This document shows positions 26,401-33,293 of a stretch of DNA of 64,000 nucleotides, in pieces (position 1 is the first letter of the stretch; every line of letters begins with the position of its first letter). The translations under genes and the position numbers were made by a program. Source of the stretch: DAOUJH01 sp965116555 (GTDB lineage Bacteria > Chloroflexota > Dehalococcoidia > Lucifugimonadales > QGNO01); NCBI GenBank assembly GCA_965116555.1, contig OZ220698.1, positions 806,001 through 870,000 on the forward strand. Reading direction: 5' to 3'. Below the pieces are notes generated by a model. It saw only the letters and a list, made by a program, of their open reading frames with translations, was not told where the DNA came from and ran no database searches.

Positions 26401-28484
26401 CCACCGTCACTTACTCTCACGACGGTTCCGAGACAACGTCGGGAAGCTTCACATACACCGTCAGCGACGGCTCCGTCACAGACAGCGCGACGGTCGCCAT
26501 CACTGTAACGCCCGTCAACGACCCGCCCGAAACGCCATCGCTGTCGAACCAAGCGGCTACAGAGGACGAGGCGTTCCAATACACATTCACCACGGTCTCC
26601 GACCCAGAAGGCGACGGCATCACCTACTCGGCAACACTCGCCGACGGCAACGCTCTCCCCGGGTGGCTTAGCTTCAATGCCAGCACTCGTACCTTCAACG
26701 GCATGCCCCTGGAACCAGACACGCCGGACACTCTCACTATCCTCGTCACTGCCACGGACGACGGCAAGCCACCGGAATCGGCGTACGCAATTTTCAGCAT
26801 CACGGTTGAAGAGGTCAACGACCCGCCGGCAATGTCCGCTCTAACAGACCAGACCGCATTTGTGGACGACCTCTTCAGCTACGCCGTGCCAGAGGCATCC
26901 GATCCCGAAGGCAGCACACTCACCTACGGTGCACTTCTGGGCAAGGGCAACAACCCGCTGCCACGCTGGCTGCAATTCGATAAGAACACCAGGACCTTCA
27001 GCGGTACGGCTCTGGAAGCGGATATGGCTACACACGAGATCATGGTCTCTGTCTCCGATGATTTGCACACCAGAAGTGCCAGCTTTCAACTGTCTGTCGT
27101 ACTACCGGCGAACCGTCCGCCCACGGCATCTACCTTCGCGCCTCAGACGGCCACCGAGGACCGCTTCTTCTACTACCAGGCGCTGGCCTTCGACGACCCG
27201 GACGGCGACGCACTCACTCACAGAGCCACCCTGTCCGACGGCGGCGCACTTCCCGCCTGGCTCGATTTCAAGGCCGGTACCAGTGCCCTTGTCTTCAGCG
27301 GCACGCCCAGAGAGGCCGACACCCCGGACACGCTCACCATTCGCGTCACTGCCACAGATGGCGCAGAGACGGCTGACGCCACCTTCATGCTGACCGTCAT
27401 AGGGATCAACGATCTGCCTACGGCCAATGCCGGGCCAGACCAAACCGTCAGCGAAGGCGAACCGGTAACCCTAGACGGCTCCGGCAGCTTCGATCCCGAG
27501 GGACTTCCACTAGCCTACGCCTGGGTACAGATCGGTGGACCAAGTGTTGCACTGAACGGGGTGGAAACATTCTCCCCGATATTCACCGCGCCGGATAGCT
27601 TGGCCGATGACGTGATCCTCAGGTTTGCTCTGGTAGTGACCGATGCCTCCAAGGCTGCCTCACCAGCAGACGATGTGCGCGTTCTCGTACAGGCATGGAG
27701 GCCGCAGCCCGTAGTACCCGACGACAACCCGTCGTCGACTTCCGTAGTGAACCCAACATCAACTCCCGTCCCCGGCCCAACACCGACTCCTATAGCCACT
27801 CAAACCGCCATACCTAATCCCACGCCCACCTTTGGCTCAGCAGTGATAGAGGACATGACCTTCACCGCTGGGCAGCACGTAGAAACGTCGCCACTGCCCA
27901 GCGTCAGAGGAGGAGACGGAGCCCTCAGATATCGCCTTTCGCCTGTCCTGCCCAGCGGTCTGCTCTTCGATGCCTCGTCTCGCACAATCACTGGCATCCC
28001 CACAAACTTCCTGGAACGCACCGAATTCAGCTACACCGCCACCGACTCAGACGGCGACAGCGCATCGCTAAGGTTCTACATAACGGTGGTAGAGCCCGTT
28101 GCGGCTGTTGAGACTGACAGCCAGACGCCTGAACCGACGCCGGCGCCAATTTTGCCGCCGACGATAACTTGGTCCCCGACGCTCACGCCAACACCCACGT
28201 CGCAACCTACACCTACAGCGATGCCCTCACCGCGGCCAACGGCGTCACCCACACCACAACCTATACCCACAGCAACGACATCACCCCAGCCAACGGCATC
28301 ACCTACGCCCACTTCGACTCTTGCTCTCCAGGTGATGGCGTCGCCTACGCCCACAGCCACGGTCGAGGTTACGCCAAGGGACAAAGAAGGCGCTTCAATC
28401 CTGGTTTGGGTCATCATCGTGCTAGCGATTTACACCAGCGTGCTAGCCGGAGTCACGGTTGCAATAATTGGCCGCAGGATGTAG
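23421..28484 (+). CDS. Giant Ig/cadherin-like repeat surface protein with C-terminal anchor
   Basis: The 1687-residue protein is exported and probably anchored on the cell surface. A hydrophobic signal segment (LLLLTALFLGVSYLGI) comes first. Then follow about 14 beta-sandwich repeats of ~95-100 residues: eleven CADG/He_PIG-type with DPDGD calcium-binding-like motifs and W(L)xF...FSGTP, two VCBS/Big-type (ANDSDPEGATLSISSV) and one PKD/REJ-like (ANAGPDQTVSEGEP). One last Ig-like repeat, a Pro/Thr-rich stalk and a final membrane helix (VWVIIVLAIYTSVLAGVTVA) ending GRRM complete it. Likely adhesion or cell-cell contact. TTG 23421 is chosen because GGAGGG lies six bases upstream and it places the signal peptide correctly; ATG 23373 has no ribosome binding site. 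Confidence 0.9.
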   Translation: MNTPYGAEPLLLLTALFLGVSYLGIPNATPVYGAVHELSMDAVVNGSILPAPAANQRPPKPELTDQTVYAGGTFTYTVPEVTDPDGDSLTYQAFLGASNPLPRWIRFDSGTRIFTFKPRNPHIGEMKIRVSVSDGSLESYADFTLNVTSAPPNRAPTAPTLADQTATEDESFSYTVPAFTDPDGDTLSYTTTQSNDSTLPGWLSFNSSSLILSGTPLEADTPASLTIRITASDGTKSTSATFTLTVEEVNDPPAAPSIPAQTAIEGQSFSYQVPSFVDPEGDSVTYTATLDDGGALPAWLTFDSESHTLSGTPGDADTPATLSITVTASDGTLSNSATFTISVPESNQRPPSPEVTNQTATTGRSFSYQVPEVIDPDGDTLTYNAALGQAMNPLPNWLTFDAATRTFSGTPRPTHVGTMTILVGVSDESLSASASFTLEVVLGTKRSPTAPTLTDQTATEDEAFSYAVPAFTDPDGDALSYTAALDDDSALPDWLSFTSSSRTLSGTPEETDTPATLTIRVTASDGTESTSATFTLTVEEVNDPPAAGNDSASVAEGGTLTINASTLLANDSDPEGATLSISSVGNPANGSVSLSEDKTTVTYIHDGSETASGSFTYTVSDGSATSTATVNITVTPVNDPPGTPSLKDQTATASQPFSYQVPEVTDPDDESLTYNAALDQAMNPLPLWLTFNTSTRTFSGTPRRTHVATHTIVVEVSDSSAKSSRASFTLKVVLPPNQAPTAPTFTDQTATEDQIFSYTVPTFTDSDGDTITYTAALDDNTALPAWLSFTPSSRTFSGTPLESDTPDTLTIRITATDDGTPPASTSATFAITVEEVNDPPGTPSLADQAATEGLSFSYTFGAVTDPEGDSVAYTATLDDGSALPAWLTLDSESHTLSGTPSEADAPASHTIQVTATDNGKPPATASGTFTLTVSERNDAPIAGNDTATVTEGSAVSIAASTLLANDSDPEGSTLSISSVSNPAIGSVSLSEDKTTVTYSHDGSETTSGSFTYTVSDGSVTDSATVAITVTPVNDPPETPSLSNQAATEDEAFQYTFTTVSDPEGDGITYSATLADGNALPGWLSFNASTRTFNGMPLEPDTPDTLTILVTATDDGKPPESAYAIFSITVEEVNDPPAMSALTDQTAFVDDLFSYAVPEASDPEGSTLTYGALLGKGNNPLPRWLQFDKNTRTFSGTALEADMATHEIMVSVSDDLHTRSASFQLSVVLPANRPPTASTFAPQTATEDRFFYYQALAFDDPDGDALTHRATLSDGGALPAWLDFKAGTSALVFSGTPREADTPDTLTIRVTATDGAETADATFMLTVIGINDLPTANAGPDQTVSEGEPVTLDGSGSFDPEGLPLAYAWVQIGGPSVALNGVETFSPIFTAPDSLADDVILRFALVVTDASKAASPADDVRVLVQAWRPQPVVPDDNPSSTSVVNPTSTPVPGPTPTPIATQTAIPNPTPTFGSAVIEDMTFTAGQHVETSPLPSVRGGDGALRYRLSPVLPSGLLFDASSRTITGIPTNFLERTEFSYTATDSDGDSASLRFYITVVEPVAAVETDSQTPEPTPAPILPPTITWSPTLTPTPTSQPTPTAMPSPRPTASPTPQPIPTATTSPQPTASPTPTSTLALQVMASPTPTATVEVTPRDKEGASILVWVIIVLAIYTSVLAGVTVAIIGRRM
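24111..25051. repeat. Near-identical 65-base internal repeats of the giant gene
   Basis: Bases 24111-24175 and 24987-25051 differ at one position (24126 against 25002), and 49 consecutive bases are identical. Most other repeats in the gene have diverged far more, so this pair reflects recent duplication or gene conversion. Confidence 0.9.
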
Positions 28485-28508
28485 CCGTTGCCAAGCGAAA
28501 AGCTGAAC

Positions 28509-28530
28509 GCCAAGAGCGCAGACTCTTGGC
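28509..28530. terminator. Bidirectional terminator hairpin
   Basis: GCCAAGAG and CTCTTGGC form a perfect 8-bp stem with a 6-base loop, 25 bases after the giant gene and touching the stop of the convergent scramblase-like gene. There is no long T-run on either side. Confidence 0.6.
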
Positions 28531-29147
28531 TATCCTATGCCTGAGCGGCTTCCCTTGTTCTCAAAGAAGTCCAAGTCAATGGCAAAGGCGGACGCCAATA
28601 GCAGGAGCCTTATCTCCTGGCTCCTTTCAATGTCGCTGAACTGGATGCTGAAAGTATCGGCGTCAGTGAAGCCCTCCCTGAGAATGCCTCCCCACTGCTT
28701 GACTATGCGCCCCATCTCCTGGCCGCTGGCGTTGTTCAAGGTGAATGTGTAGCGCCGGAACAAGCTTCCATTGAGCCCAGCTATCTGCTGTCCGCCGGAG
28801 TCCAGCAGGGCGAACTTGCGATGGAGTACGCCAAACTTCCTGTGCAGTGACCCTATGGGCGCCCCCGATCCATCCTGTACGTTCAGATGTGAGAAGAACC
28901 AGAAGAAACTCCTATTGGCGTTCAGAATAGGCTCACCCTTATTGTCAATCACGTGCAGGTTGAGGGGGCGGTGGGAACCCATGAACTGGCGAGTCAGCAT
29001 CCCAGACTCCTCGTAACTGAACATGACATCTTCGCCCTCCGGGGTCAGGATACGATACCGGTTGGCCGTTTCGAACCCGGTGAAAATCTCCAGCATCTCC
29101 TTGGTCTGCCGGACGACCAGTTCCTCATGGTTGGCAAGATCAATCAC
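28530..29147 (-). CDS. Phospholipid scramblase/LURP-one-like protein
   Basis: The 205-residue protein resembles the scramblase/Tubby-like (LOR) superfamily: a soluble beta-barrel around a hydrophobic central helix. Repeated strands such as GAPIGSLHRKFGVLHRKFALLDSGGQ and IAGLNGSLFRRYTF are typical, and the C-terminal helix is LLLLASAFAIDLDFF. Bacterial members have no established function, and lipid scrambling is not shown for them. The start is GTG 29147. The gene stands alone and converges with the giant gene. Confidence 0.8.
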   Translation of the reverse strand: MIDLANHEELVVRQTKEMLEIFTGFETANRYRILTPEGEDVMFSYEESGMLTRQFMGSHRPLNLHVIDNKGEPILNANRSFFWFFSHLNVQDGSGAPIGSLHRKFGVLHRKFALLDSGGQQIAGLNGSLFRRYTFTLNNASGQEMGRIVKQWGGILREGFTDADTFSIQFSDIERSQEIRLLLLASAFAIDLDFFENKGSRSGIG

Positions 29148-29340
29148 GTGCTTCTCCTGGTTGCGGTATGACTAGAATGATACAGCCCACTGAGAGGCCG
29201 TTTCAATAGGAGGGACGCTTGGCGCAGCGAGTGGGGTAGGGGGTAGTAATATCTGGGCAAGTCCTGCTCGGGCTCCAACCCAGTGAAGCGAGCAGACTGA
29301 GTTGCAAGTCTTGAACCACATATAAGGTCAATGGAACCAT

Positions 29341-29368
29341 TTGGCTCGTTTCAACGTTTTATTATAGT
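29341..29368 (+). promoter_or_regulatory. Possible promoter of the SIMPL lipoprotein gene
   Basis: TTGGCT, a 16-base spacer and TATAGT lie 65 bases before the ATG at 29434. The rest of the 286-base gap (29148-29433) shows nothing recognisable. Confidence 0.4.
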
Positions 29369-29433
29369 GCGGGGTGTTCAACCACCTGGTTGCCGCACCT
29401 TCATTCAAGGCTCAGTTAAGGAAGGAAGTGCAA

Positions 29434-30213
29434 ATGAACAAGGTCAAAGCGATTTCCATGATAACGGTATTGGTCGTCGTCATGCTCCTGGTTGCGGCAT
29501 GCGCCGACGACAATGATGCGCCGCAATCCGCGACCGGGGCTTCCCAGGCCGCCAGCGCCCTTTCGGGAGGGATCCAGGGCCAGTCCGGCATTTCGGTATC
29601 GGGCGAGGGTTCCATAGACCTCGTGCCCGACCTGGCGCTGCTGAACGTCGGCGTAGAGGCCGTGGCGGAGAGCGTTTCGCAAGCCCGGGATGAGGCTGCG
29701 CAGGCGATGGACGCCATAATCGCCGCGGTCAAGGCCCATGGCCTGGAGGACAGGGACATCCAAACCCGGGCCTTCAACATTTGGCCTCAGTACGATTACC
29801 AAAACAACAGGCGTACCCTGATTGGCTATACGGTCAGCAGCTCTGCCACGGTGAAGATACGGGACATAGATAACGTTGGCCCCATCATAGACGACGTGGC
29901 TGACGCAGGCGGCAACGCCACGAGGATAGACGGCATCCAGTTAACCGTGGAGGACCCCAAGCCTCACATGGCCGACCTCAGAGAGGCCGCCTTCCAGGAC
30001 GCCAAGACCAAGGCGGAGCATCTGGCAACCCTTGCCGGAGTGGAGCTGGGGCCTGTGACATTCGTTACGGAGAGCAGCGGCGTTCCCGTAGTCAGAGATG
30101 CGACTCTTGAGGCAATGACGTTAGCTGCGCCGGCGGCGCCGCCAAGCACTTCCATCAGCGGCGGCGAGCTGCGGCTTTCAATGTACGTTCAGGCCGTCTT
30201 CGACATCCAGTAG
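29434..30213 (+). CDS. SIMPL-domain (DUF541) lipoprotein
   Basis: The 259-residue lipoprotein starts MNKVKAISMITVLVVVMLL and has the lipobox LVAAC, so it is exported and lipid-modified. The SIMPL domain follows: ISVSGEGSIDLVPDLALLNVG, DIQTRAFNIWPQYDY and LREAAFQDAKTKAEHLA. SIMPL proteins (for example YggE) are linked to oxidative stress or signalling in some species, but their activity is not clear. ATG 29434 follows AAGGAAG; ATG 29374 would bury the signal peptide. Confidence 0.92.
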   Translation: MNKVKAISMITVLVVVMLLVAACADDNDAPQSATGASQAASALSGGIQGQSGISVSGEGSIDLVPDLALLNVGVEAVAESVSQARDEAAQAMDAIIAAVKAHGLEDRDIQTRAFNIWPQYDYQNNRRTLIGYTVSSSATVKIRDIDNVGPIIDDVADAGGNATRIDGIQLTVEDPKPHMADLREAAFQDAKTKAEHLATLAGVELGPVTFVTESSGVPVVRDATLEAMTLAAPAAPPSTSISGGELRLSMYVQAVFDIQ

Positions 30214-30305
30214 GGGAGTGTACCGTGGATTGCGGGAGGCTGGCTGACAGCAACGCAATTAGCGTGAGACTTTGCCCTTCACCAGCAGCAAGTCAAGCGC
30301 GCGTA

Positions 30306-30334
30306 TTGAATCAGCCATGCCTCTCTGCTAAAAT
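30306..30334 (+). promoter_or_regulatory. Promoter of the four-gene signalling operon
   Basis: TTGAAT (30306-30311), exactly 17 bases, TAAAAT (30329-30334) with TGC just before it. This is one of the clearest promoters in the window. It predicts an mRNA leader of about 80 bases. Confidence 0.65.
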
Positions 30335-30383
30335 CCGTCCTGTGAAGTTCGTAACGAGAAGGCTGAGTAAGGAGGTTCCCATT

Positions 30384-30434
30384 GTGCAGGCGCTTCCTCA
30401 GCCGATGAGATGGACGGGTTCCAATGGAAGTTAG
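30384..30434 (+). CDS. Possible 16-residue leader peptide upstream of the regulator gene
   Basis: A perfect AAGGAGG (30369-30375) is followed after eight bases by GTG opening a 16-codon frame, VQALPQPMRWTGSNGS, that ends at TAG 30432-30434. This stop is 8-11 bases inside the response-regulator gene, in another frame. The regulator's own ATG has only a weak ribosome site, so this frame may couple its translation. A TTG at 30382 would give an 8-residue alternative. This is inferred only from signal and spacing. Confidence 0.4.
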   Translation: MQALPQPMRWTGSNGS

Positions 30435-31632
30435 CACGGAACAGACGCAAGGCATTGCCCTAGAGCCGTTCGAGAGATTGTACAAGATCCTGGTAGTGGA
30501 CGACGAGCCAGATCTGGAAACGCTCATCCTACAGCGCATGCGCCGCAGCATACGCTCCGGCCAGTACGAGTTCGTATTTGCCCACAACGGAGTGGAGGCC
30601 CTGGAGATCTTGAGCGAGGACGACACCATCGACATGGTGCTGTCCGACATCAACATGCCCAAGATGGACGGGCTCACGCTGCTGGAGCAGATGCCATCGG
30701 TGGACCCCAACCTACGAGCGGTAATCATCTCCGCCTATGGGGACATGAAGAACATCCGAACTGCCATGAACCGGGGCGCTTTCGACTTTATAACCAAGCC
30801 GCTGGACTTTGATGATCTGCGTGTGACCATAGACCGGACTCTCCGTCACCTTGCCGAGTGGCGTGAGGCCGTATCGGCCCGGGACCAGCTGGTAGCAATT
30901 CAAAACGAGCTTGACGTGGCTAACAAGATGCAGCAGTCCATACTACCCACGGACTTTCCCGCCAATAGACACATGGGAACCTATGGCAACATGGAGCCGG
31001 CTCGAAACGTGGGAGGAGACTTCTTTGACATCATTCGCCTAGAGGACGGCCGCATTGGCCTGGCCATAGCAGACGTTTCCGACAAGGGTGTACCGGCCGC
31101 GCTCTTCATGATGTCCTGCCGCACTCTGCTGAAGGGAGCCGCCATTGGCACCAGCGACCCAGGCGAGGCCCTGGGCATTGTCAACGACCTGTTGCAAGAG
31201 CGCAATGAAGCGGGAATGTTTGTGACATTGTTCTACGGAGTCTACGATCCATCCAGCGGAACGCTAACCTACGCCAACGGAGGCCACGACAGCCCTCTAG
31301 TTGTCAGCGCTGACGGGTCTTCAATTCTCATCCCATCCACAGGCGGCATAGCCTTGGGCGTAGTGCCGGGCCTTGAGTACGAGCAGACCTCCGTGACCCT
31401 TGCTCCCAACGAGACGCTGGTCCTCTACACCGACGGTGTTACGGAAGCTATGAACATAGATGGCGAGCAGTTTGGCATGGGCCGGTTGACCGGAATTTTC
31501 AAGGGTGGCCCTTCTATGGACTCCGAGGAGGTGGCCCAAGCCGTTCTAGACGCCGTCAGGGAGTTCGCCGGAGATGCCTCCCAGTCCGACGACATCACCT
31601 GCCTAGTCCTGCACCGAAACGAGGGTAGCTGA
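30424..31632 (+). CDS. Response regulator with PP2C-type (RsbU/SpoIIE) phosphatase output
   Basis: The 402-residue protein has an N-terminal receiver domain (ILVVDDEPDLETL; phospho-acceptor Asp75 in LSDINMPKMDG; Lys in FITKPLDF), a short coiled linker and a SpoIIE/RsbU-type Ser/Thr phosphatase with metal-binding residues in NVGGDFFDI, IADVSDKGVPAALFM and the C-terminal SDDITCLVL. Such proteins dephosphorylate an anti-anti-sigma factor when phosphorylated. It heads the operon with an RsbW-like kinase, a binding protein and a histidine kinase. No STAS protein or sigma factor is encoded nearby. Confidence 0.94.
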   Translation: MEVSTEQTQGIALEPFERLYKILVVDDEPDLETLILQRMRRSIRSGQYEFVFAHNGVEALEILSEDDTIDMVLSDINMPKMDGLTLLEQMPSVDPNLRAVIISAYGDMKNIRTAMNRGAFDFITKPLDFDDLRVTIDRTLRHLAEWREAVSARDQLVAIQNELDVANKMQQSILPTDFPANRHMGTYGNMEPARNVGGDFFDIIRLEDGRIGLAIADVSDKGVPAALFMMSCRTLLKGAAIGTSDPGEALGIVNDLLQERNEAGMFVTLFYGVYDPSSGTLTYANGGHDSPLVVSADGSSILIPSTGGIALGVVPGLEYEQTSVTLAPNETLVLYTDGVTEAMNIDGEQFGMGRLTGIFKGGPSMDSEEVAQAVLDAVREFAGDASQSDDITCLVLHRNEGS

Positions 31633-32046
31633 TTGAGCGCGACGATATCCCTGAACCTAGCTCCTGAGATAGATGAGTTGAAGCGTCTCTACGAAGCAGT
31701 GGAGTCCCTGGGAGAGCAGGAAGAGTGGCCTCCCGGGCTAATCTTCCAGGTGAACCTTGCTCTTGAAGAGTTGGGCATAAATATCATGAACTACGGGGAT
31801 ACGGCGGAAGAAATCCTGGTTAGCCTTGCATCTGATGAGGAGAGTATCACCATCAACATCTCAGACGCAGGCAAGCCCTTCAATCCTTTGACTGAAGGGC
31901 CTGAGCCGGACATTACTCAAGAACTGGACGAGCGTCCAATAGGAGGACTGGGGGTTTACCTGGTTCGCACATTGATGGACGAGCTACATTACCGACGTGA
32001 GGGGGACAGAAACCACTTGACATTAGTCAAGCACAGGGATGAATGA
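31633..32046 (+). CDS. RsbW/SpoIIAB-like anti-sigma kinase
   Basis: The 137-residue GHKL ATPase shows the N box (LALEELGINIMNYGD), the G1 box (ISDAGKPFNP) and the G2-like segment PIGGLGVYLVRTLMDEL. RsbW-type proteins bind a sigma factor and phosphorylate an anti-anti-sigma protein. It starts with TTG directly after the phosphatase stop and shares ATGA with the next gene. It is likely the kinase opposing the upstream PP2C phosphatase. Confidence 0.93.
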   Translation: MSATISLNLAPEIDELKRLYEAVESLGEQEEWPPGLIFQVNLALEELGINIMNYGDTAEEILVSLASDEESITINISDAGKPFNPLTEGPEPDITQELDERPIGGLGVYLVRTLMDELHYRREGDRNHLTLVKHRDE

Positions 32047-33293
32047 TGTCTCGCCAAGGTGTCATGGGGCTCCCCCTAGCGCTGGTGGCGCTGGGCGCCG
32101 TAGCCCTGTTGATAGTTGCTTGTAACGACGGCTCTCCTACCGTAGTGCCCGAAGAGAACACTCCGACGGCAACCCCGCAAGGGCCAGACATGGCGCAAGG
32201 GGTCTCCGACCAGAGGGTGCTCTTTGGCCAGTCGGCTGCATTCAGTGGCCCCGCCCAAGCCCTGGGCACAAACATGAGACTGGGGATAGAGGCAGCCTTC
32301 AATGAGGTCAACAACGCCGGCGGCGTCCACGGTAGACGGTTAGAGCTGGTATCGTTCGACGATGCCTACGAACCGGAAGCGGCCATAGCCAACACTACCC
32401 GCCTAATAGATGAGGAACTGGTATTTGCCCTCATCGGCGCGGTGGGTACGCCTACATCCCGCTCCGCCACGCCTGTGGCGGCGGAGGCAGGGATCCCGTA
32501 CTTGACCCCCTTTACCGGCGCCGCCTTCCTCAGAGACCCCGAGTGGGACAACATCATCAACCTGCGCTCCTCCTACAACCAGGAAACGGAAGAGATGGTG
32601 GCGCGGCTCACTGAGGACCTGGGCATAGAGCGCATAGCCGTGATGTACCAGGATGACTCCTATGGACAGGCCGGCTATCGCGGAGCATGGGATGCTCTGG
32701 ACCGCCGAGGCATGAAACCCACATCGGTGGGCCGGTATCCTCGAAACACAACGGCGGTCAAGACGGGCCTGTTGGATCTCATGAACGGCTCCCCTGAAGC
32801 GGTGATCATCATCGGCGCCTACAAGCCGGTGTCAGCCCTTATCTTATGGGCGCGTCAGTTGGAGTTCGATCCTGTCTTTGTAAACATCTCCTTTGTGGGA
32901 AGCAATGCTCTCGCCCAGGAACTGGGGGCGACAGGCGCCGGCGTATACGTGACCCAGGTAGTGCCGTTTCCTCAGGACGACTCAATACCCATCGTCGCGT
33001 CCTATCACAGAGCCCTGCAGTCATACGACCCAACAGCGGAGCCGGGCTTCGTCTCTCTGGAGGGTTATATGGCCGGGCGTCTGGCAATAGCCGGCGTAGA
33101 GTCCTGCGGCCAAGAGGTGGACCGCAAGTGCTTCCTAGACAACATAAAGGGCTCCGGTCCCATTGACCTGGACGGCTTTATCCTGGAATACGGCGAGACG
33201 GACAACCAGGGGTCGGACAAGGTGTTCCTGACGGTCATAGGCCGCGATGGAGCATACCACCCAATTGACACTCTGGAGAACGTCATACCATGA
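32043..33293 (+). CDS. Periplasmic-binding-protein-type lipoprotein (branched-chain amino acid binding family)
   Basis: The 416-residue lipoprotein has the lipobox LLIVAC (residues ~22-27) followed by a Thr/Pro linker and a type I periplasmic binding fold: VLFGQSAAFSGPAQALGTNM, GRRLELVSFDDAYEPEAA, ERIAVMYQDDSYGQAGYRG. It resembles Leu/Ile/Val-binding proteins (Peripla_BP_6). No ABC permease or ATPase is adjacent; instead it overlaps the histidine kinase gene by ATGA, suggesting a sensory co-receptor, as TorT is for TorS or LuxP for LuxQ. The ligand is unknown. Confidence 0.9.
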   Translation: MMSRQGVMGLPLALVALGAVALLIVACNDGSPTVVPEENTPTATPQGPDMAQGVSDQRVLFGQSAAFSGPAQALGTNMRLGIEAAFNEVNNAGGVHGRRLELVSFDDAYEPEAAIANTTRLIDEELVFALIGAVGTPTSRSATPVAAEAGIPYLTPFTGAAFLRDPEWDNIINLRSSYNQETEEMVARLTEDLGIERIAVMYQDDSYGQAGYRGAWDALDRRGMKPTSVGRYPRNTTAVKTGLLDLMNGSPEAVIIIGAYKPVSALILWARQLEFDPVFVNISFVGSNALAQELGATGAGVYVTQVVPFPQDDSIPIVASYHRALQSYDPTAEPGFVSLEGYMAGRLAIAGVESCGQEVDRKCFLDNIKGSGPIDLDGFILEYGETDNQGSDKVFLTVIGRDGAYHPIDTLENVIP

